Notes: generated by a model from the letters alone, not told the origin. A DNA stretch of 64,000 nucleotides from Paracoccaceae bacterium (GCA_014323785.1 JACONJ010000050.1:1-64000); one strand, 5' to 3'; shown: positions 19,359 to 29,201, numbered from the stretch's first letter. Numbers and translations: made by a program.

Positions 19359-20057
19359 TCAGCCCGCTTTGTCGGGGCTTGGGCATCCGTGCCAGGGTGT
19401 CCGGGTTCTAAGGTTCAGAACCTCCTGAACCGGGGGTGGATCCGGCTGCGCAAGGAAATCCGCTGTTTCGGTCACTGCCTTGGCAAGCCGCGCATGATAG
19501 CAGGTGCGCGGAATCTCGATTGCCCCCAGTCTGATCAAATGGTCGGTCACGAACTGCGTGTCGAAGAGCTGGAACCCGCCATGGCGGAGGCGGCTGACCA
19601 GATAGGCCAGGGCAATCTTGGAAGCATCAGGTCGCCGCGAAAACATGCTTTCCCCGAAAAACGCCGCGCCAAGTGCCACGCCATAGACCCCGCCGACAAG
19701 TTCTGTTCCCTGGCGGACATCAATGGAATGGGCATGCCCCGCACGATGCAGCTGATGATACATTTCGGCGATCTCTGCGTTGATCCAGGTCTCTGGTCGG
19801 TCGGCGCAGCCTGCGACAATGCCCGCGAAGTCGGTGTTGATCCGGACATCAAAGGGCTCTGCCCGGATGCGCCGGGCCAGGCTGCGGGACGTGTGGAACC
19901 GATCCAGGGGCAAGATGCCGCGTCTGTGTGGATCAACCCAAAAGAATTCGGGATCGTCATGCCCTTCGGACATGGGAAAAATTCCGGCTGCATAAGCACG
20001 CAGCAGCACATCTGCGGTCAGGGCCGGGCGGCGTATTGGGCGGTGGTGATGGGGCAT
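19359..20057 (-). CDS. aat: Leucyl/phenylalanyl-tRNA--protein transferase
   Basis: Adds Leu or Phe from aminoacyl-tRNA to N-terminal Arg/Lys of proteins, marking them for ClpS/ClpAP degradation (N-degron pathway). Motifs: DVLLRAYAAGIFPMSEG, FFWVDPHRRGILPLDRFH, TWINAEIAEMYHQLHRAGHA, HSIDVRQGTELVGGVYGVAL, GAAFFGESMFSR, FDTQFVTDHLIRLGA and IPRTCYHARL. The start at 20057 gives 232 residues, the usual size. It lies downstream of accB-accC on the same strand, 171 bp after accC, an arrangement common in this group. Confidence 0.95.
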   Translation of the reverse strand: MPHHHRPIRRPALTADVLLRAYAAGIFPMSEGHDDPEFFWVDPHRRGILPLDRFHTSRSLARRIRAEPFDVRINTDFAGIVAGCADRPETWINAEIAEMYHQLHRAGHAHSIDVRQGTELVGGVYGVALGAAFFGESMFSRRPDASKIALAYLVSRLRHGGFQLFDTQFVTDHLIRLGAIEIPRTCYHARLAKAVTETADFLAQPDPPPVQEVLNLRTRTPWHGCPSPDKAG

Positions 20058-20228
20058 CGACGCAAATTTACAGGCTTTGGATGGAAATGGCCCGCGTCTT
20101 TTCAAGGTGATCGGGCAACCCGGCACTGGTTTGGGCGCAGATGTGGACAAGATGCATGGGAATTGCGCCCCAAGGCGTTTGGAAAGGGTTTTGTTCAGCC
20201 GCTCGGATTTGCGACCATCGCCGCGTGT

Positions 20229-21575
20229 TTAGCCCGGATGGCTTTCCAACCACTGTTCCAGCCAGTGAATCGTATAGTCGCCGGTCTGCACAGCCTCGGC
20301 CAACATCAATTCTCGAAACAGCGGGATCGTCGTATCCACGCCATCGACGATCACTTCTCCCAGTGCGCGGTTCAACCGGGCCAGTGCCTCAGGCCTGTCG
20401 CGGCCATGCACGATCAACTTTGCGATCAGGCTGTCGTAATAGGGCGGGATCGAATACCCGTCATACAGGGCGGAATCCATGCGCACACCCAGACCGCCGG
20501 GGGCGTGATACTGGGTGACCCGTCCGGGGGAAGGAGAAAATTCGGGTAACTTCTCGGCATTGACGCGCACTTCGATCGCGTGGCCATTCACCTGCAAATC
20601 TTCTTGCGCAAACGACATCGGCTTACCTGCGGCCACTCGGATTTGTTCGCGTACCAGATCGACGCCAAAAACCGCCTCGGTCACCGGGTGCTCAACCTGA
20701 AGCCTTGTGTTCATCTCGATGAAGTAGAATGCGCCGTTTTCATAGAGGAACTCGATTGTGCCCGCGCCTTCGTAGCCGATATCGGCCACCGCCCTGGTGC
20801 AGATTTCCCCGATTCGGGCTCGTGTTTCGGCGTCAATGGTAGGGCCTGGTGCCTCTTCAAATACTTTTTGGTGGCGACGCTGAATTGAGCAATCCCGCTC
20901 TCCCAGATGCACAGCATTACCCTTGCCGTCGCCAAAGACCTGTACCTCAATATGCCGTGGTGCGCCCAGATACTTCTCCAGATATACCTTATCATTGCCA
21001 AAAGTAGCCTTGGCCTCGGCCCGGGCGGTGCGAAAGGCAGTCTCCAGCTCCTCAAGGCTGCGGGCAAGTTTCATGCCGCGCCCGCCACCGCCTGCGGTGG
21101 CCTTCACGATCAGCGGAAAGCCCGTCTGTTCAGCTACGGCCCGTGCGAACCTCAAATCCGCGACACCGCCGTCAGAGCCGGGAACGCAGGGCACGCCCAA
21201 ATTCTTCATCGTCTCCCTGGCCGTGATTTTATCGCCCATGATGCGGATATGCGCCGCCGATGGGCCAATGAACTTGATCTTGTGATCTTCAACAATCTGC
21301 GCAAAACTTGCATTCTCGCTAAGGAAGCCATAGCCTGGATGGATAGCCTCAGCCCCCGTGATCTCGCAGGCCGAGATAATCGCCGATACATTCAGATAGC
21401 TGCTGGTCGCCGGGGGCGGACCGATGCAGATCGCCTCATCGGCCATGCGCACATGCATCGCATCGCTATCGGCGGTGGAGTGGACGGCAATGGTGCTCAG
21501 GCCCATCTCACGCGCCGCGCGGATCACCCGAAGGGCAATCTCACCCCGGTTGGCGATCAGGATTTTGGAGAACAT
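20229..21575 (-). CDS. accC: Biotin carboxylase subunit of acetyl-CoA carboxylase
   Basis: ATP-dependent carboxylation of biotin on BCCP, first half-reaction of malonyl-CoA synthesis. The N-terminal FSKILIANRGEIALRVIRAA, the substrate segment IHPGYGFLSENASFA, the ATP-grasp glycine-rich loop TAGGGGRGMKLARSLEELE and HLGERDCSIQRRHQKVFEEA are visible. The catalytic EFLYENGAFYFIEMNTRLQV and GHAIEVRVNAE complete the set. Length 448 is standard for a stand-alone AccC. accB lies 13 bp upstream on the same strand, so the two are an operon. Confidence 0.97.
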   Translation of the reverse strand: MFSKILIANRGEIALRVIRAAREMGLSTIAVHSTADSDAMHVRMADEAICIGPPPATSSYLNVSAIISACEITGAEAIHPGYGFLSENASFAQIVEDHKIKFIGPSAAHIRIMGDKITARETMKNLGVPCVPGSDGGVADLRFARAVAEQTGFPLIVKATAGGGGRGMKLARSLEELETAFRTARAEAKATFGNDKVYLEKYLGAPRHIEVQVFGDGKGNAVHLGERDCSIQRRHQKVFEEAPGPTIDAETRARIGEICTRAVADIGYEGAGTIEFLYENGAFYFIEMNTRLQVEHPVTEAVFGVDLVREQIRVAAGKPMSFAQEDLQVNGHAIEVRVNAEKLPEFSPSPGRVTQYHAPGGLGVRMDSALYDGYSIPPYYDSLIAKLIVHGRDRPEALARLNRALGEVIVDGVDTTIPLFRELMLAEAVQTGDYTIHWLEQWLESHPG

Positions 21576-21588
21576 CAGACCAGTCGCC

Positions 21589-22065
21589 TTATTCGATGAT
21601 CATCAGCGGTGCGCCAAACTCCACCGGGGCACCATCCTCAACCAGAATGCGTTTTACGGTACCCGCACAAGGGCTGGGGATTTGGTTCATCATCTTCATG
21701 GCTTCGATGATCAGAAGCGTCTGGCCTTCGCGCACTTTGTCCGCCACTGACACGAACGGCGGTGTGCCGGGTTCAGGCTGCAGATAGACGGTACCGACCA
21801 TAGGCGAGGTGACGGCATTAGGATTTTGTGCGGGGTCTGCCGCAGGCACCTCAGCCGGGGAGGGATCGGCAGGGGCGGTCGAAGCCGCGGGGAGTAAGGC
21901 GGCAGTGGCCGTGACCTTGGAACCTTGGCGCGAAACACGGACACACAATCTGTCGGCATCGGCGTATTTGCGTTTCACCTGCAATTCGGTCAGGTCATTT
22001 TCCCGCAGTAGCGCGGCCAAAGCCCTGATGAAACCGACATCTTCATCATGGGTCTTCCTGTGCAT
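21589..22065 (-). CDS. accB: Biotin carboxyl carrier protein of acetyl-CoA carboxylase
   Basis: Carries the biotin that AccC carboxylates. The N-terminal part (FIRALAALLRENDLTELQVK) is typical of AccB. A Pro/Ala-rich linker of about 35 residues follows, then the biotinyl domain with SPMVGTVYLQPEPGTPPFVS, VADKVREGQTLLIIEAMKMM and NQIPSPCAGTV, where the Lys of EAMKM is biotinylated. The start at 22065 gives 158 residues, normal for the family, and has a GGAGGGACC ribosome site just upstream on the minus strand. Longer in-frame starts up to 22203 add sequence not expected in AccB. Confidence 0.96.
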   Translation of the reverse strand: MHRKTHDEDVGFIRALAALLRENDLTELQVKRKYADADRLCVRVSRQGSKVTATAALLPAASTAPADPSPAEVPAADPAQNPNAVTSPMVGTVYLQPEPGTPPFVSVADKVREGQTLLIIEAMKMMNQIPSPCAGTVKRILVEDGAPVEFGAPLMIIE

Positions 22066-22295
22066 TATGGTCCCTCCTTGCGCCTTGGCGGCTTCGGCGG
22101 TGGTTTGATCAACTGTTCCACGTCCGTATACTGCAGCCGTGCAGGGGATAAAAGCTGACATAATGGGGAATTCCGTGCGGTTCTGGCTGATCAGTCTGCG
22201 CACCCAACGGCGGATAATTTACCGTTTGATAAAGAAATCAACATGTGCCAGCGTCGGCATAGCCTTCTGCCATTCGATCACGGAGAGCCCACCCG

Positions 22296-23630
22296 ATGAC
22301 AAACAGCCCCTGGACCCCTGGCATCGCGGCGGGCCGTCTGGATGCCAAGGCTTACAAGGCTAATTTCGCCGATCTTTATGCACCGCTTGATGATCATGAG
22401 GCACTGGTGGCGGCGGATCGCTGTTATTTTTGTCATGATGCGCCGTGCATCACGGCCTGCCCCACGACCATCGATATTCCGCTGTTTATTCGCCAGATCG
22501 CCACTGGCACGCCCGAAGCAGCGGCGAAGACGATTTTTAACCAGAACATCCTGGGCGGCATGTGCGCCCGGGTTTGCCCGACCGAGACGCTGTGCGAGGA
22601 GGCATGTGTGCGCGAAGCGGCAGAGGGTAAGCCGGTTTTGATTGGGCGATTGCAACGCTACGCAACGGACAGGCTGATGCAGTCCGGCACGCATCCCTAT
22701 ACGTGCGCCGCACCGACCGGCAAATCGGTTGCCGTGGTAGGGGCGGGGCCTGCGGGCCTGTCTTGTGCGCACCGCCTGGCGATGAATGGTCATGAGGTGA
22801 CGATCCACGACGCCAGGCCCAAGGGTGGTGGGCTGAATGAATACGGGATCGCGGCTTACAAAACGGTGAATGGCTTCGCTGCATCCGAAGTCGACTGGCT
22901 GATGCAGATCGGTGGAATCACGCTGCGGACTGGAACGGCACTTGGCACAGATATGACCCTTGATAGCCTGTTGGAAGATTTTGACGCTGTCTTCCTCGGG
23001 ATGGGGCTGGGCGGCGTCAATTCGCTCTGCATCGGGGGACAGGATCGCACGGGGGTTGAGGATGCTGTCAATTTTATTGCCAACTTGCGCCAGGCTGGCG
23101 ATCCGGCCAGCTTGCCGGTGGGCCGTAATGTGGTGGTGATCGGCGGTGGGATGACGGCGATTGACGCTGCCGTGCAATCGAAAGCCTTGGGGGCCGAGGT
23201 CGTTACGCTGGTCTATCGCCGGGATCGGGCGGCAATGCCTGCCTCGCGCTATGAACAGGATTTGGCGGCCTCCAGGGGGGTGCGCTTTATCTTCAACGCA
23301 ATGCCGGTCGAGGTGGTCGGGAATGGCAACGTTAACGCGCTCCGCTGTGAATACACGCGCACGGATGGCGGCGCACTGACCGGGGCGGGTGAAACCTTTG
23401 AGATTCCGGCCGACCATGTGCTGAAGGCCATCGGCCAGACCTTGGAGGGTGTCCCCGGCGGCATCACGCTGGAGGGCGGCAAGATCGCTGTCACAGGCAC
23501 AGGACGCACAAGCCGAGAGAGGGTCTGGGCCGGGGGCGATTGTGCGACAGGCGGGAATGACCTGACTGTGACCGCGGTCGCCGAAGGGCGCGATGCGGCC
23601 GAAGATATTCATGCGGCTTTGAGGAGCTAA
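22296..23630 (+). CDS. preT: NAD-dependent dihydropyrimidine dehydrogenase subunit PreT
   Basis: FAD/NAD- and Fe-S-containing electron-transfer subunit that, with PreA, reduces uracil and thymine (reductive pyrimidine catabolism). The N-terminal Fe-S region shows CYFCHDAPCITACPTTID and GGMCARVCPTETLCEEACV. The FAD loop is VAVVGAGPAGLSCAHRLAMN and the second nucleotide-binding loop is NVVVIGGGMTAIDAAVQSKA. The C-terminal RERVWAGGDCATGGNDLTVT closes the flavin site. At 444 residues it is the expected size. preA follows in the same direction with a small ORF between. No dihydropyrimidinase (hydA) gene is adjacent. Confidence 0.92.
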   Translation: MTNSPWTPGIAAGRLDAKAYKANFADLYAPLDDHEALVAADRCYFCHDAPCITACPTTIDIPLFIRQIATGTPEAAAKTIFNQNILGGMCARVCPTETLCEEACVREAAEGKPVLIGRLQRYATDRLMQSGTHPYTCAAPTGKSVAVVGAGPAGLSCAHRLAMNGHEVTIHDARPKGGGLNEYGIAAYKTVNGFAASEVDWLMQIGGITLRTGTALGTDMTLDSLLEDFDAVFLGMGLGGVNSLCIGGQDRTGVEDAVNFIANLRQAGDPASLPVGRNVVVIGGGMTAIDAAVQSKALGAEVVTLVYRRDRAAMPASRYEQDLAASRGVRFIFNAMPVEVVGNGNVNALRCEYTRTDGGALTGAGETFEIPADHVLKAIGQTLEGVPGGITLEGGKIAVTGTGRTSRERVWAGGDCATGGNDLTVTAVAEGRDAAEDIHAALRS

Positions 23631-23634
23631 TAGA

Positions 23635-23976
23635 ATGGGTGTACTCACTGATCCTGAACGGGTCACACTTGCACAGATCACACAGCAGACAGATCCATCG
23701 GGTCTGCATGTTATACTGGCGAACGTTTGGAACAAGAGGTCTCGCACGCGTCAAAATATCTATAAGGATGGTGCGCTGAGGACCGCCGCCGACCTGACCT
23801 TTAAGTCAGCTCCCACAGAGGGTTTTCCGATGCTGATTGAACTCGGCCACCCAGGGCGCCTGTTTGAGTCAGTGGTGCTACGCCACCCAAATAGCTTCTC
23901 ATCCGAGGGTGTCATGCCTGCCAGAGGGCGGCTGCAAAACGCCAATATCGATGAAGCCAGTGTGACGAAGCAGTAG
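23635..23976 (+). CDS. Hypothetical protein between preT and preA
   Basis: A 113-residue ORF starting 5 bp after preT with a good GAGGAG ribosome site 8-10 bp upstream, so it is probably translated. I do not recognise it. It begins MGVLTDPERVTLAQITQQTD and ends QNANIDEASVTKQ; there is no signal peptide, membrane helix or cysteine motif. Its lower GC and higher Asn/Ser/Lys content than preT and preA hint at an insertion into the operon. The preA start lies 12 bp after its stop, so translation through this ORF could couple the two dehydrogenase subunits. Confidence 0.45.
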   Translation: MGVLTDPERVTLAQITQQTDPSGLHVILANVWNKRSRTRQNIYKDGALRTAADLTFKSAPTEGFPMLIELGHPGRLFESVVLRHPNSFSSEGVMPARGRLQNANIDEASVTKQ

Positions 23977-23988
23977 GGGGACCAGCCT

Positions 23989-25287
23989 GTGGCAGACTTG
24001 TCCAGCGATTTTCTGGGGGTCAAGTCTCCCAACCCGTTCTGGCTGGCCTCGGCCCCGCCGACGGATAAAGAGTACAATGTCGTCCGCGCCTTCAAGGCGG
24101 GCTGGGGCGGTGTTGTCTGGAAAACCCTGGGCCTTGACCCCCATGTCGTGAACGTGAACGGCCCGCGCTATGGCGCGATTTGGGGTGCGGATCGACGGCT
24201 TCTGGGCCTGAACAATATCGAACTGATCACTGACAGGCCGCTTCAGAAGAACTTGCGTGAAATCAAACAGGTGAAGCGCGACTGGCCGGATCGGGCGATG
24301 ATCGTATCTTTGATGGTGCCCTGTGACGAGGAGAGCTGGAAATCGATTCTGCCCATGGTCGAGGACACCGGCGCAGATGGGATCGAGCTGAATTTCGGTT
24401 GCCCCCATGGGATGAGCGAACGCGGCATGGGCTCGGCCGTGGGACAGGTGCCAGAATACATTGAGATGGTCGTGCGCTGGTGCAAGGCGCATACGCGTAT
24501 GCCGGTTATCGTGAAGCTGACGCCAAACATTACCGATATCCGCTATCCGGCACGGGCGGCCAAGGTGGGCGGGGCCGATGCGGTAAGCCTGATCAACACG
24601 ATCTCTTCCATCACAAGCATCAATCTGGACACGTTCAGCCCCGAGCCGTCGATCGACGGCAAAGGTTCCCATGGCGGTTACTGCGGCCCGGCGGTGAAGC
24701 CCATCGCGCTTAACATGGTGGCCGAAATCGCGCGAGATCCAGAGGCCCGCGACCTGCCGATCTCGGGTATTGGCGGGGTGACAACCTGGCGCGACGCAGC
24801 GGAATTTCTGGCCCTTGGGGCGGGTAATGTGCAAGTCTGCACCGCGGCCATGACCTATGGCTTCAGGATCGTCGAGGAACTGGTCTCGGGGCTTGGCCAA
24901 TATCTTGATAAGAGCGGTCAGTCGCTGCCGGATTTGATCGGGCGCGCGGTTCCGAACATCACGGATTGGCAATATCTCAACCTCAATTACGTGACCAAGG
25001 CGCGGATTAATCAAGACCTCTGCATTAAATGCGGGCGCTGTTATGCCGCCTGCGAAGACACCAGCCACCAGGCGATCGCGATGTCCGGGGACCGTGTGTT
25101 TGAAGTGATCGATAGTGAATGCGTGGCCTGCAACCTCTGTGTAAATGTCTGCCCGGTGGAAGCATGTATCACCATGGAAGAGCTGGCTGCGGGTAGGATG
25201 GACACCCGCACTGGCACACTGGTCGATTCCGCCTATGCCAATTGGACAACCCATCCCAACAACCCCGCGGCACACGCAGTGGAATAG
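23989..25287 (+). CDS. preA: NAD-dependent dihydropyrimidine dehydrogenase subunit PreA
   Basis: Catalytic FMN and Fe-S subunit of bacterial dihydropyrimidine dehydrogenase. It begins SSDFLGVKSPNPFWLASAPP, a DHOD-like TIM barrel, with GIELNFGCPHGMSERGMGSA, PVIVKLTPNITDI and the FMN phosphate-binding ISGIGGVTTWRDAAEF. Two C-terminal 4Fe-4S motifs are complete: CIKCGRCYAACEDTS and CVACNLCVNVCPVEACI. Start is a GTG at 23989 preceded by TAGGGGGA. Length 432 is normal. It pairs with PreT encoded just upstream. Confidence 0.94.
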   Translation: MADLSSDFLGVKSPNPFWLASAPPTDKEYNVVRAFKAGWGGVVWKTLGLDPHVVNVNGPRYGAIWGADRRLLGLNNIELITDRPLQKNLREIKQVKRDWPDRAMIVSLMVPCDEESWKSILPMVEDTGADGIELNFGCPHGMSERGMGSAVGQVPEYIEMVVRWCKAHTRMPVIVKLTPNITDIRYPARAAKVGGADAVSLINTISSITSINLDTFSPEPSIDGKGSHGGYCGPAVKPIALNMVAEIARDPEARDLPISGIGGVTTWRDAAEFLALGAGNVQVCTAAMTYGFRIVEELVSGLGQYLDKSGQSLPDLIGRAVPNITDWQYLNLNYVTKARINQDLCIKCGRCYAACEDTSHQAIAMSGDRVFEVIDSECVACNLCVNVCPVEACITMEELAAGRMDTRTGTLVDSAYANWTTHPNNPAAHAVE

Positions 25288-26082
25288 GCGGCTGGAGGGG
25301 GCTCTTGGACGCTGGGATGACGAACAGCCCGGCAGATTGACACGATTGTCAGCTGGTATCACCCGGGAAACAATAACCTCGCATTGTGGAATTTCCAAGA
25401 TTTGAGTGCCAATGACTTCACGGAAGACACAAGATCAACCTCACCGAGAAGATCGGGATCGGCAACGATACAAGCCGTCCGGGGCAGAGCCGTCCAAGAA
25501 GGTTGCCTTTTCACTTCTGAGATTGAGACGATGAAGGTGTAGGCTAACATAACCCTTGGCGCAAAAACATAGGATCGGGAACCATGGCCATCGGGCCAGA
25601 GATAGACAAGGCCGTTTTCGCAACTGGAAACCGTACAGGCGATGGGCAGCGTGTTCAATGACACGCCGGAGGCTGAGGGCGGCGCGAACGTTTGTGGGAA
25701 CTTACCGCAAGTGAGCAACAGTGCCTGCCTAAAGATGACCGAGAACCTCAATGGATTCGAGCAGATGATTCTGCTGGCATCCGAGATCGAACAGAACCGC
25801 GTTGATCTAATTTTGCTTGTGGGCTGGCACACGACCCCACCAGCGAACCCGATTCTAATGTTCATCGGTTTCTTGTGCCTATTGAATCACGCGATTCCCC
25901 GCCCCGTCTTTACGCCTTGGTTAGGTTTGTCTATAAGTGACTACATGACGGCACTGCAGTTTGGCATCATCATTCGAATTATGGACCCGGCACTCTGACT
26001 GCTTGATACGCCGGGACAAAGATGTTTGCCCCCACACCGACCATAACTGCCCCATATTCCCGACTCAAAGGACACAAGAGAC
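25288..26082. other. 795-bp region with only doubtful ORFs, before ileS
   Basis: Two opposing frames overlap here. The minus frame 25359-25865 (168 residues, starts MNIRIGFAGGVVCQPTS) and the plus frame 25642-25998 (118 residues, starts MGSVFNDTPEAEGGANV) both have ATG starts but weak ribosome sites, and neither matches a family I know. They cannot both be coding across their shared 224 bp. Local base composition is more AT-rich than in the flanking preA and ileS genes, suggesting imported or decaying DNA. The ileS promoter is expected in the last 100 bp. Confidence 0.3.
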
Positions 26083-29079
26083 ATGTGTGCCACCACACTC
26101 GCCAAGGCCGTTGATTACAAAGATACCCTGAACTTGCCGCGCACCGGGTTTCCGATGCGTGCGGGTCTGCCTAAGCGCGAACATATATGGCTGGAGAAAT
26201 GGGAGAGAATCGGCGTCTATGACTGGCTGCGCAAGAAAGAGGGGCGCACGCCCTTTATCCTTCATGACGGTCCGCCTTATGCCAACGGGCATCTGCATAT
26301 TGGCCATGCGCTGAATAAGATTCTGAAGGATATGGTGGTACGCAGCCAGCAGATGATGGGCAAGGATGCGCGGTACATTCCCGGATGGGATTGCCATGGT
26401 CTGCCAATTGAATGGAAGATCGAGGAGGCCTACCGCGCCAGGGGTTATGACAAGGACAAGATCAACGTCGTCGATTTCCGACAGGAATGCCGCCGCTTCG
26501 CTGAAGGCTGGGTTGATGTCCAGAGGGAAGAGTTCAAGCGTCTTGGCGTGACCGGTGCGTGGGATGATCCCTATCTGACGATGGATTTTCACGCGGAGCG
26601 TGTCATCGCGGAAGAGTTCATGATTTTTCTGATGAATGGTTCACTTTATCATGGGTCCAAACCGGTGATGTGGTCGCCGGTGGAGCGGACCGCGCTTGCT
26701 GAGGCGGAGGTAGAGTATCATGATCGCCAAACTGATTCCATCTGGGTGTCGTTCCGGGTGGTTCCTCTGTCGGAACAGATGGCATCAAGTGATCTGGGCA
26801 ATGCCCAAGTGGTGATCTGGACGACCACGCCATGGACGATCCCGCAGAATCGTGCGATCTGTTTTGGACCGAATATCTCTTATGGGCTTTACGAGGTCAC
26901 GGGACGGCCCGAAGAATGCCGTGCGCGCATCGGGCATATCTATCTGATCGCTGATACGCTGGCAGAGGATGCCCTGGGTGCCATGCGGCTGGAGCCGTCG
27001 ATGGTGCGCCGGTTGCGGGGTGTCACGCCCGAAGAACTGGCCAGCCTGACATGTGCCCACCCCTTGCGCAAAGCCGAAGGGGCCAACGGTGAATGGGATT
27101 ACGACGTGCCGCTGTTCCCTGGCGATCATGTGACAGACGGTGCTGGCACCGGCTTTGTCCATACTGCGCCCAGCCACGGCGATGATGACTATGCCATCGG
27201 GGTCAAGCATGGGCTGGAGATGACTCATAACATCCTGGATGACAGTTCTTTCCGGGCGGATGTGCCGTTCTTTGGTGGTGCGCAGATTATCAAACCAAAC
27301 GGCAAACCGGGCGGGGCCAACAAGGCCGTCGTCAACAAACTGATCGAGGTTGGCCAGCTCTTGGCACGCAGGCGGGTCACGATCTCGGATGCGCATTCAT
27401 GGCGGTCCAAAGCACCAGTAATCCGCCTCAACCGCCCGCAATGGTTCGCTGCCATTGATAAGGATATCGGGGGCGATAACACTTACGGCAGAACAATCCG
27501 GGAACGCGCACTGCGCTCCATCGATGATTTGGTCACTTGGACACCGCAGACCGGGCGCAACCGGCTTTATGCCATGATTGAGTCACGGCCCGATTGGGTA
27601 CTATCGCGGCAACGGGCATGGGGCGTACCCATGACCTGTTTCGTGAGGAAGAATACTGACCCGTGTGATGAAGACCATCTGCTGCGCGATCCAGCGGTGA
27701 ATGCCCGCGTGCTGGAGGCGTTTGAGGCCGAGGGCGCGGATGCCTGGTATAAACCCGGTGCCAAGGCACGGTTCTTGGGTAATGCGTATGACCCGGACGC
27801 TTATGAGCAGGTCTTCGATATTCTTGATGTCTGGTTTGATTCAGGTTCCACCCACGCTTTCGTGCTGCGTGACCGGGCGGATGGGGCCAAGGATGGGATT
27901 GCCGATCTTTACCTTGAAGGCACGGACCAGCATCGCGGCTGGTTCCATTCCTCTATGCTGCAAGCATGCGGCACCAAGGGCCGTGCGCCCTATCACGGGG
28001 TGCTGACCCATGGTTTCACGCTGGATGCACAGGGCATGAAGATGTCCAAATCACTCGGCAACACCATTGCCCCGCAAAAAGTGATCGAACAATACGGGGC
28101 CGATATCCTGCGGCTTTGGGTGGCTCAGGCGGATTACACTGCCGATTTGCGGGTCGGGCCGGAGATTTTGAAAGGGGTTGCCGATATCTACCGCCGCTTG
28201 CGCAACACGATGCGCTTCATCCTGGGCAATCTGGCGCATTTCACCGAGGATGATCGGATGGATGCCGTCGATATGCCTGAGTTAGAGCGGTGGGTGCTGC
28301 ACCGCTTGGCAGAACTGGACCAGCAGGTGCGGACAGGCTACGCGAAATACGATTTTCAGGGCGTGTTCCAAGCGGTGTTTACTTTTGCCACCACGGATTT
28401 GTCGGCCTTCTACTTTGATATTCGCAAGGACGCGCTTTATTGTGACAGAGACACATTGCGCCGCCGCGCAGCGCGGACAGTACTTGATATTCTGTTCCAC
28501 CGGCTGACAACCTGGCTTGCGCCGATTCTGATCTTTACAATGGAAGAGGTCTGGCTGGAACGCTTTCCGGGAGAGGAGAGTTCGGTCCACCTTATCGACT
28601 TCCCCGACACACCCGGCGAATGGCGCGATGCTCCGCTCGCCGCAAAATGGGATAACATCCGCAAAGTCAGACGGGTTGTCACCTTTGCACTTGAGCAAGA
28701 CCGCATGGTAAAGAAAATTGGCTCTTCGTTGGAGTCGAGTGTAACCATCTTACTGGCAAACAGCCTCTGTGGGCTGTTTGATGGTTTGGATGTAAAGGAG
28801 CTGATGATCGTTTCCGAAGCCAGGGTCTTTTCCTCATCTTCGGCACGCGCAATGGATGTGCCTGGGAGCACTCCCGGGTTCGATCATTTGGAGAAAGATT
28901 GTCATTTTCTGCCCGAAATCACCGATTCTGCAGCGGTATTGACCGGGGACGCCGAAGGGCAGAAATGCCAACGCTGCTGGAAAATCCTGCCGGATGTGGG
29001 ACGCTACGAGCATCCAGGTGTCTGCAAACGCTGCAATGAGGCGATTGAGGCAATTGGTGATCATTTCAAAGCAGCATAA
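26083..29079 (+). CDS. ileS: Isoleucyl-tRNA synthetase
   Basis: Class I synthetase charging tRNA-Ile. It begins DYKDTLNLPRTGFPMRAGLP, with the ATP site GPPYANGHLHIGHALNKILK (HIGH), ARYIPGWDCHGLPIEW, the editing (CP1) region with WTTTPWTIPQNRAI, and KMSKSLGNTIAP (KMSKS). A C-terminal Cys pattern for zinc is present: CQRCWKILPDVGRYEHPGVC followed by KRC. Length 998 is at the long end of the bacterial range. The segment around nt 28650-28900 is more AT-rich than the rest of the gene but stays in frame. Confidence 0.97.
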   Translation: MCATTLAKAVDYKDTLNLPRTGFPMRAGLPKREHIWLEKWERIGVYDWLRKKEGRTPFILHDGPPYANGHLHIGHALNKILKDMVVRSQQMMGKDARYIPGWDCHGLPIEWKIEEAYRARGYDKDKINVVDFRQECRRFAEGWVDVQREEFKRLGVTGAWDDPYLTMDFHAERVIAEEFMIFLMNGSLYHGSKPVMWSPVERTALAEAEVEYHDRQTDSIWVSFRVVPLSEQMASSDLGNAQVVIWTTTPWTIPQNRAICFGPNISYGLYEVTGRPEECRARIGHIYLIADTLAEDALGAMRLEPSMVRRLRGVTPEELASLTCAHPLRKAEGANGEWDYDVPLFPGDHVTDGAGTGFVHTAPSHGDDDYAIGVKHGLEMTHNILDDSSFRADVPFFGGAQIIKPNGKPGGANKAVVNKLIEVGQLLARRRVTISDAHSWRSKAPVIRLNRPQWFAAIDKDIGGDNTYGRTIRERALRSIDDLVTWTPQTGRNRLYAMIESRPDWVLSRQRAWGVPMTCFVRKNTDPCDEDHLLRDPAVNARVLEAFEAEGADAWYKPGAKARFLGNAYDPDAYEQVFDILDVWFDSGSTHAFVLRDRADGAKDGIADLYLEGTDQHRGWFHSSMLQACGTKGRAPYHGVLTHGFTLDAQGMKMSKSLGNTIAPQKVIEQYGADILRLWVAQADYTADLRVGPEILKGVADIYRRLRNTMRFILGNLAHFTEDDRMDAVDMPELERWVLHRLAELDQQVRTGYAKYDFQGVFQAVFTFATTDLSAFYFDIRKDALYCDRDTLRRRAARTVLDILFHRLTTWLAPILIFTMEEVWLERFPGEESSVHLIDFPDTPGEWRDAPLAAKWDNIRKVRRVVTFALEQDRMVKKIGSSLESSVTILLANSLCGLFDGLDVKELMIVSEARVFSSSSARAMDVPGSTPGFDHLEKDCHFLPEITDSAAVLTGDAEGQKCQRCWKILPDVGRYEHPGVCKRCNEAIEAIGDHFKAA

Positions 29080-29201
29080 TCGCCATCCGGGAATGGCACA
29101 GGGCTTGTCCGCAGGGGCTTTCGCAAACGCGGCGGGTTTGTCGTCGCTGCATTAGGGCTGGGCGCAGCTGCCGCTAAAATGTTGACTGCACCCCCTTTAC
29201 A

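Noticed and set aside
25359-25865. 168-residue minus-strand ORF as a confident gene
   Set aside because: Weak ribosome site, no recognisable family and a competing plus-strand frame over the same bases; kept only as an uncertain region.
28860-28890. GGTTCGATC motif resembling a tRNA T-loop
   Set aside because: It lies inside the intact ileS reading frame, with no cloverleaf around it.
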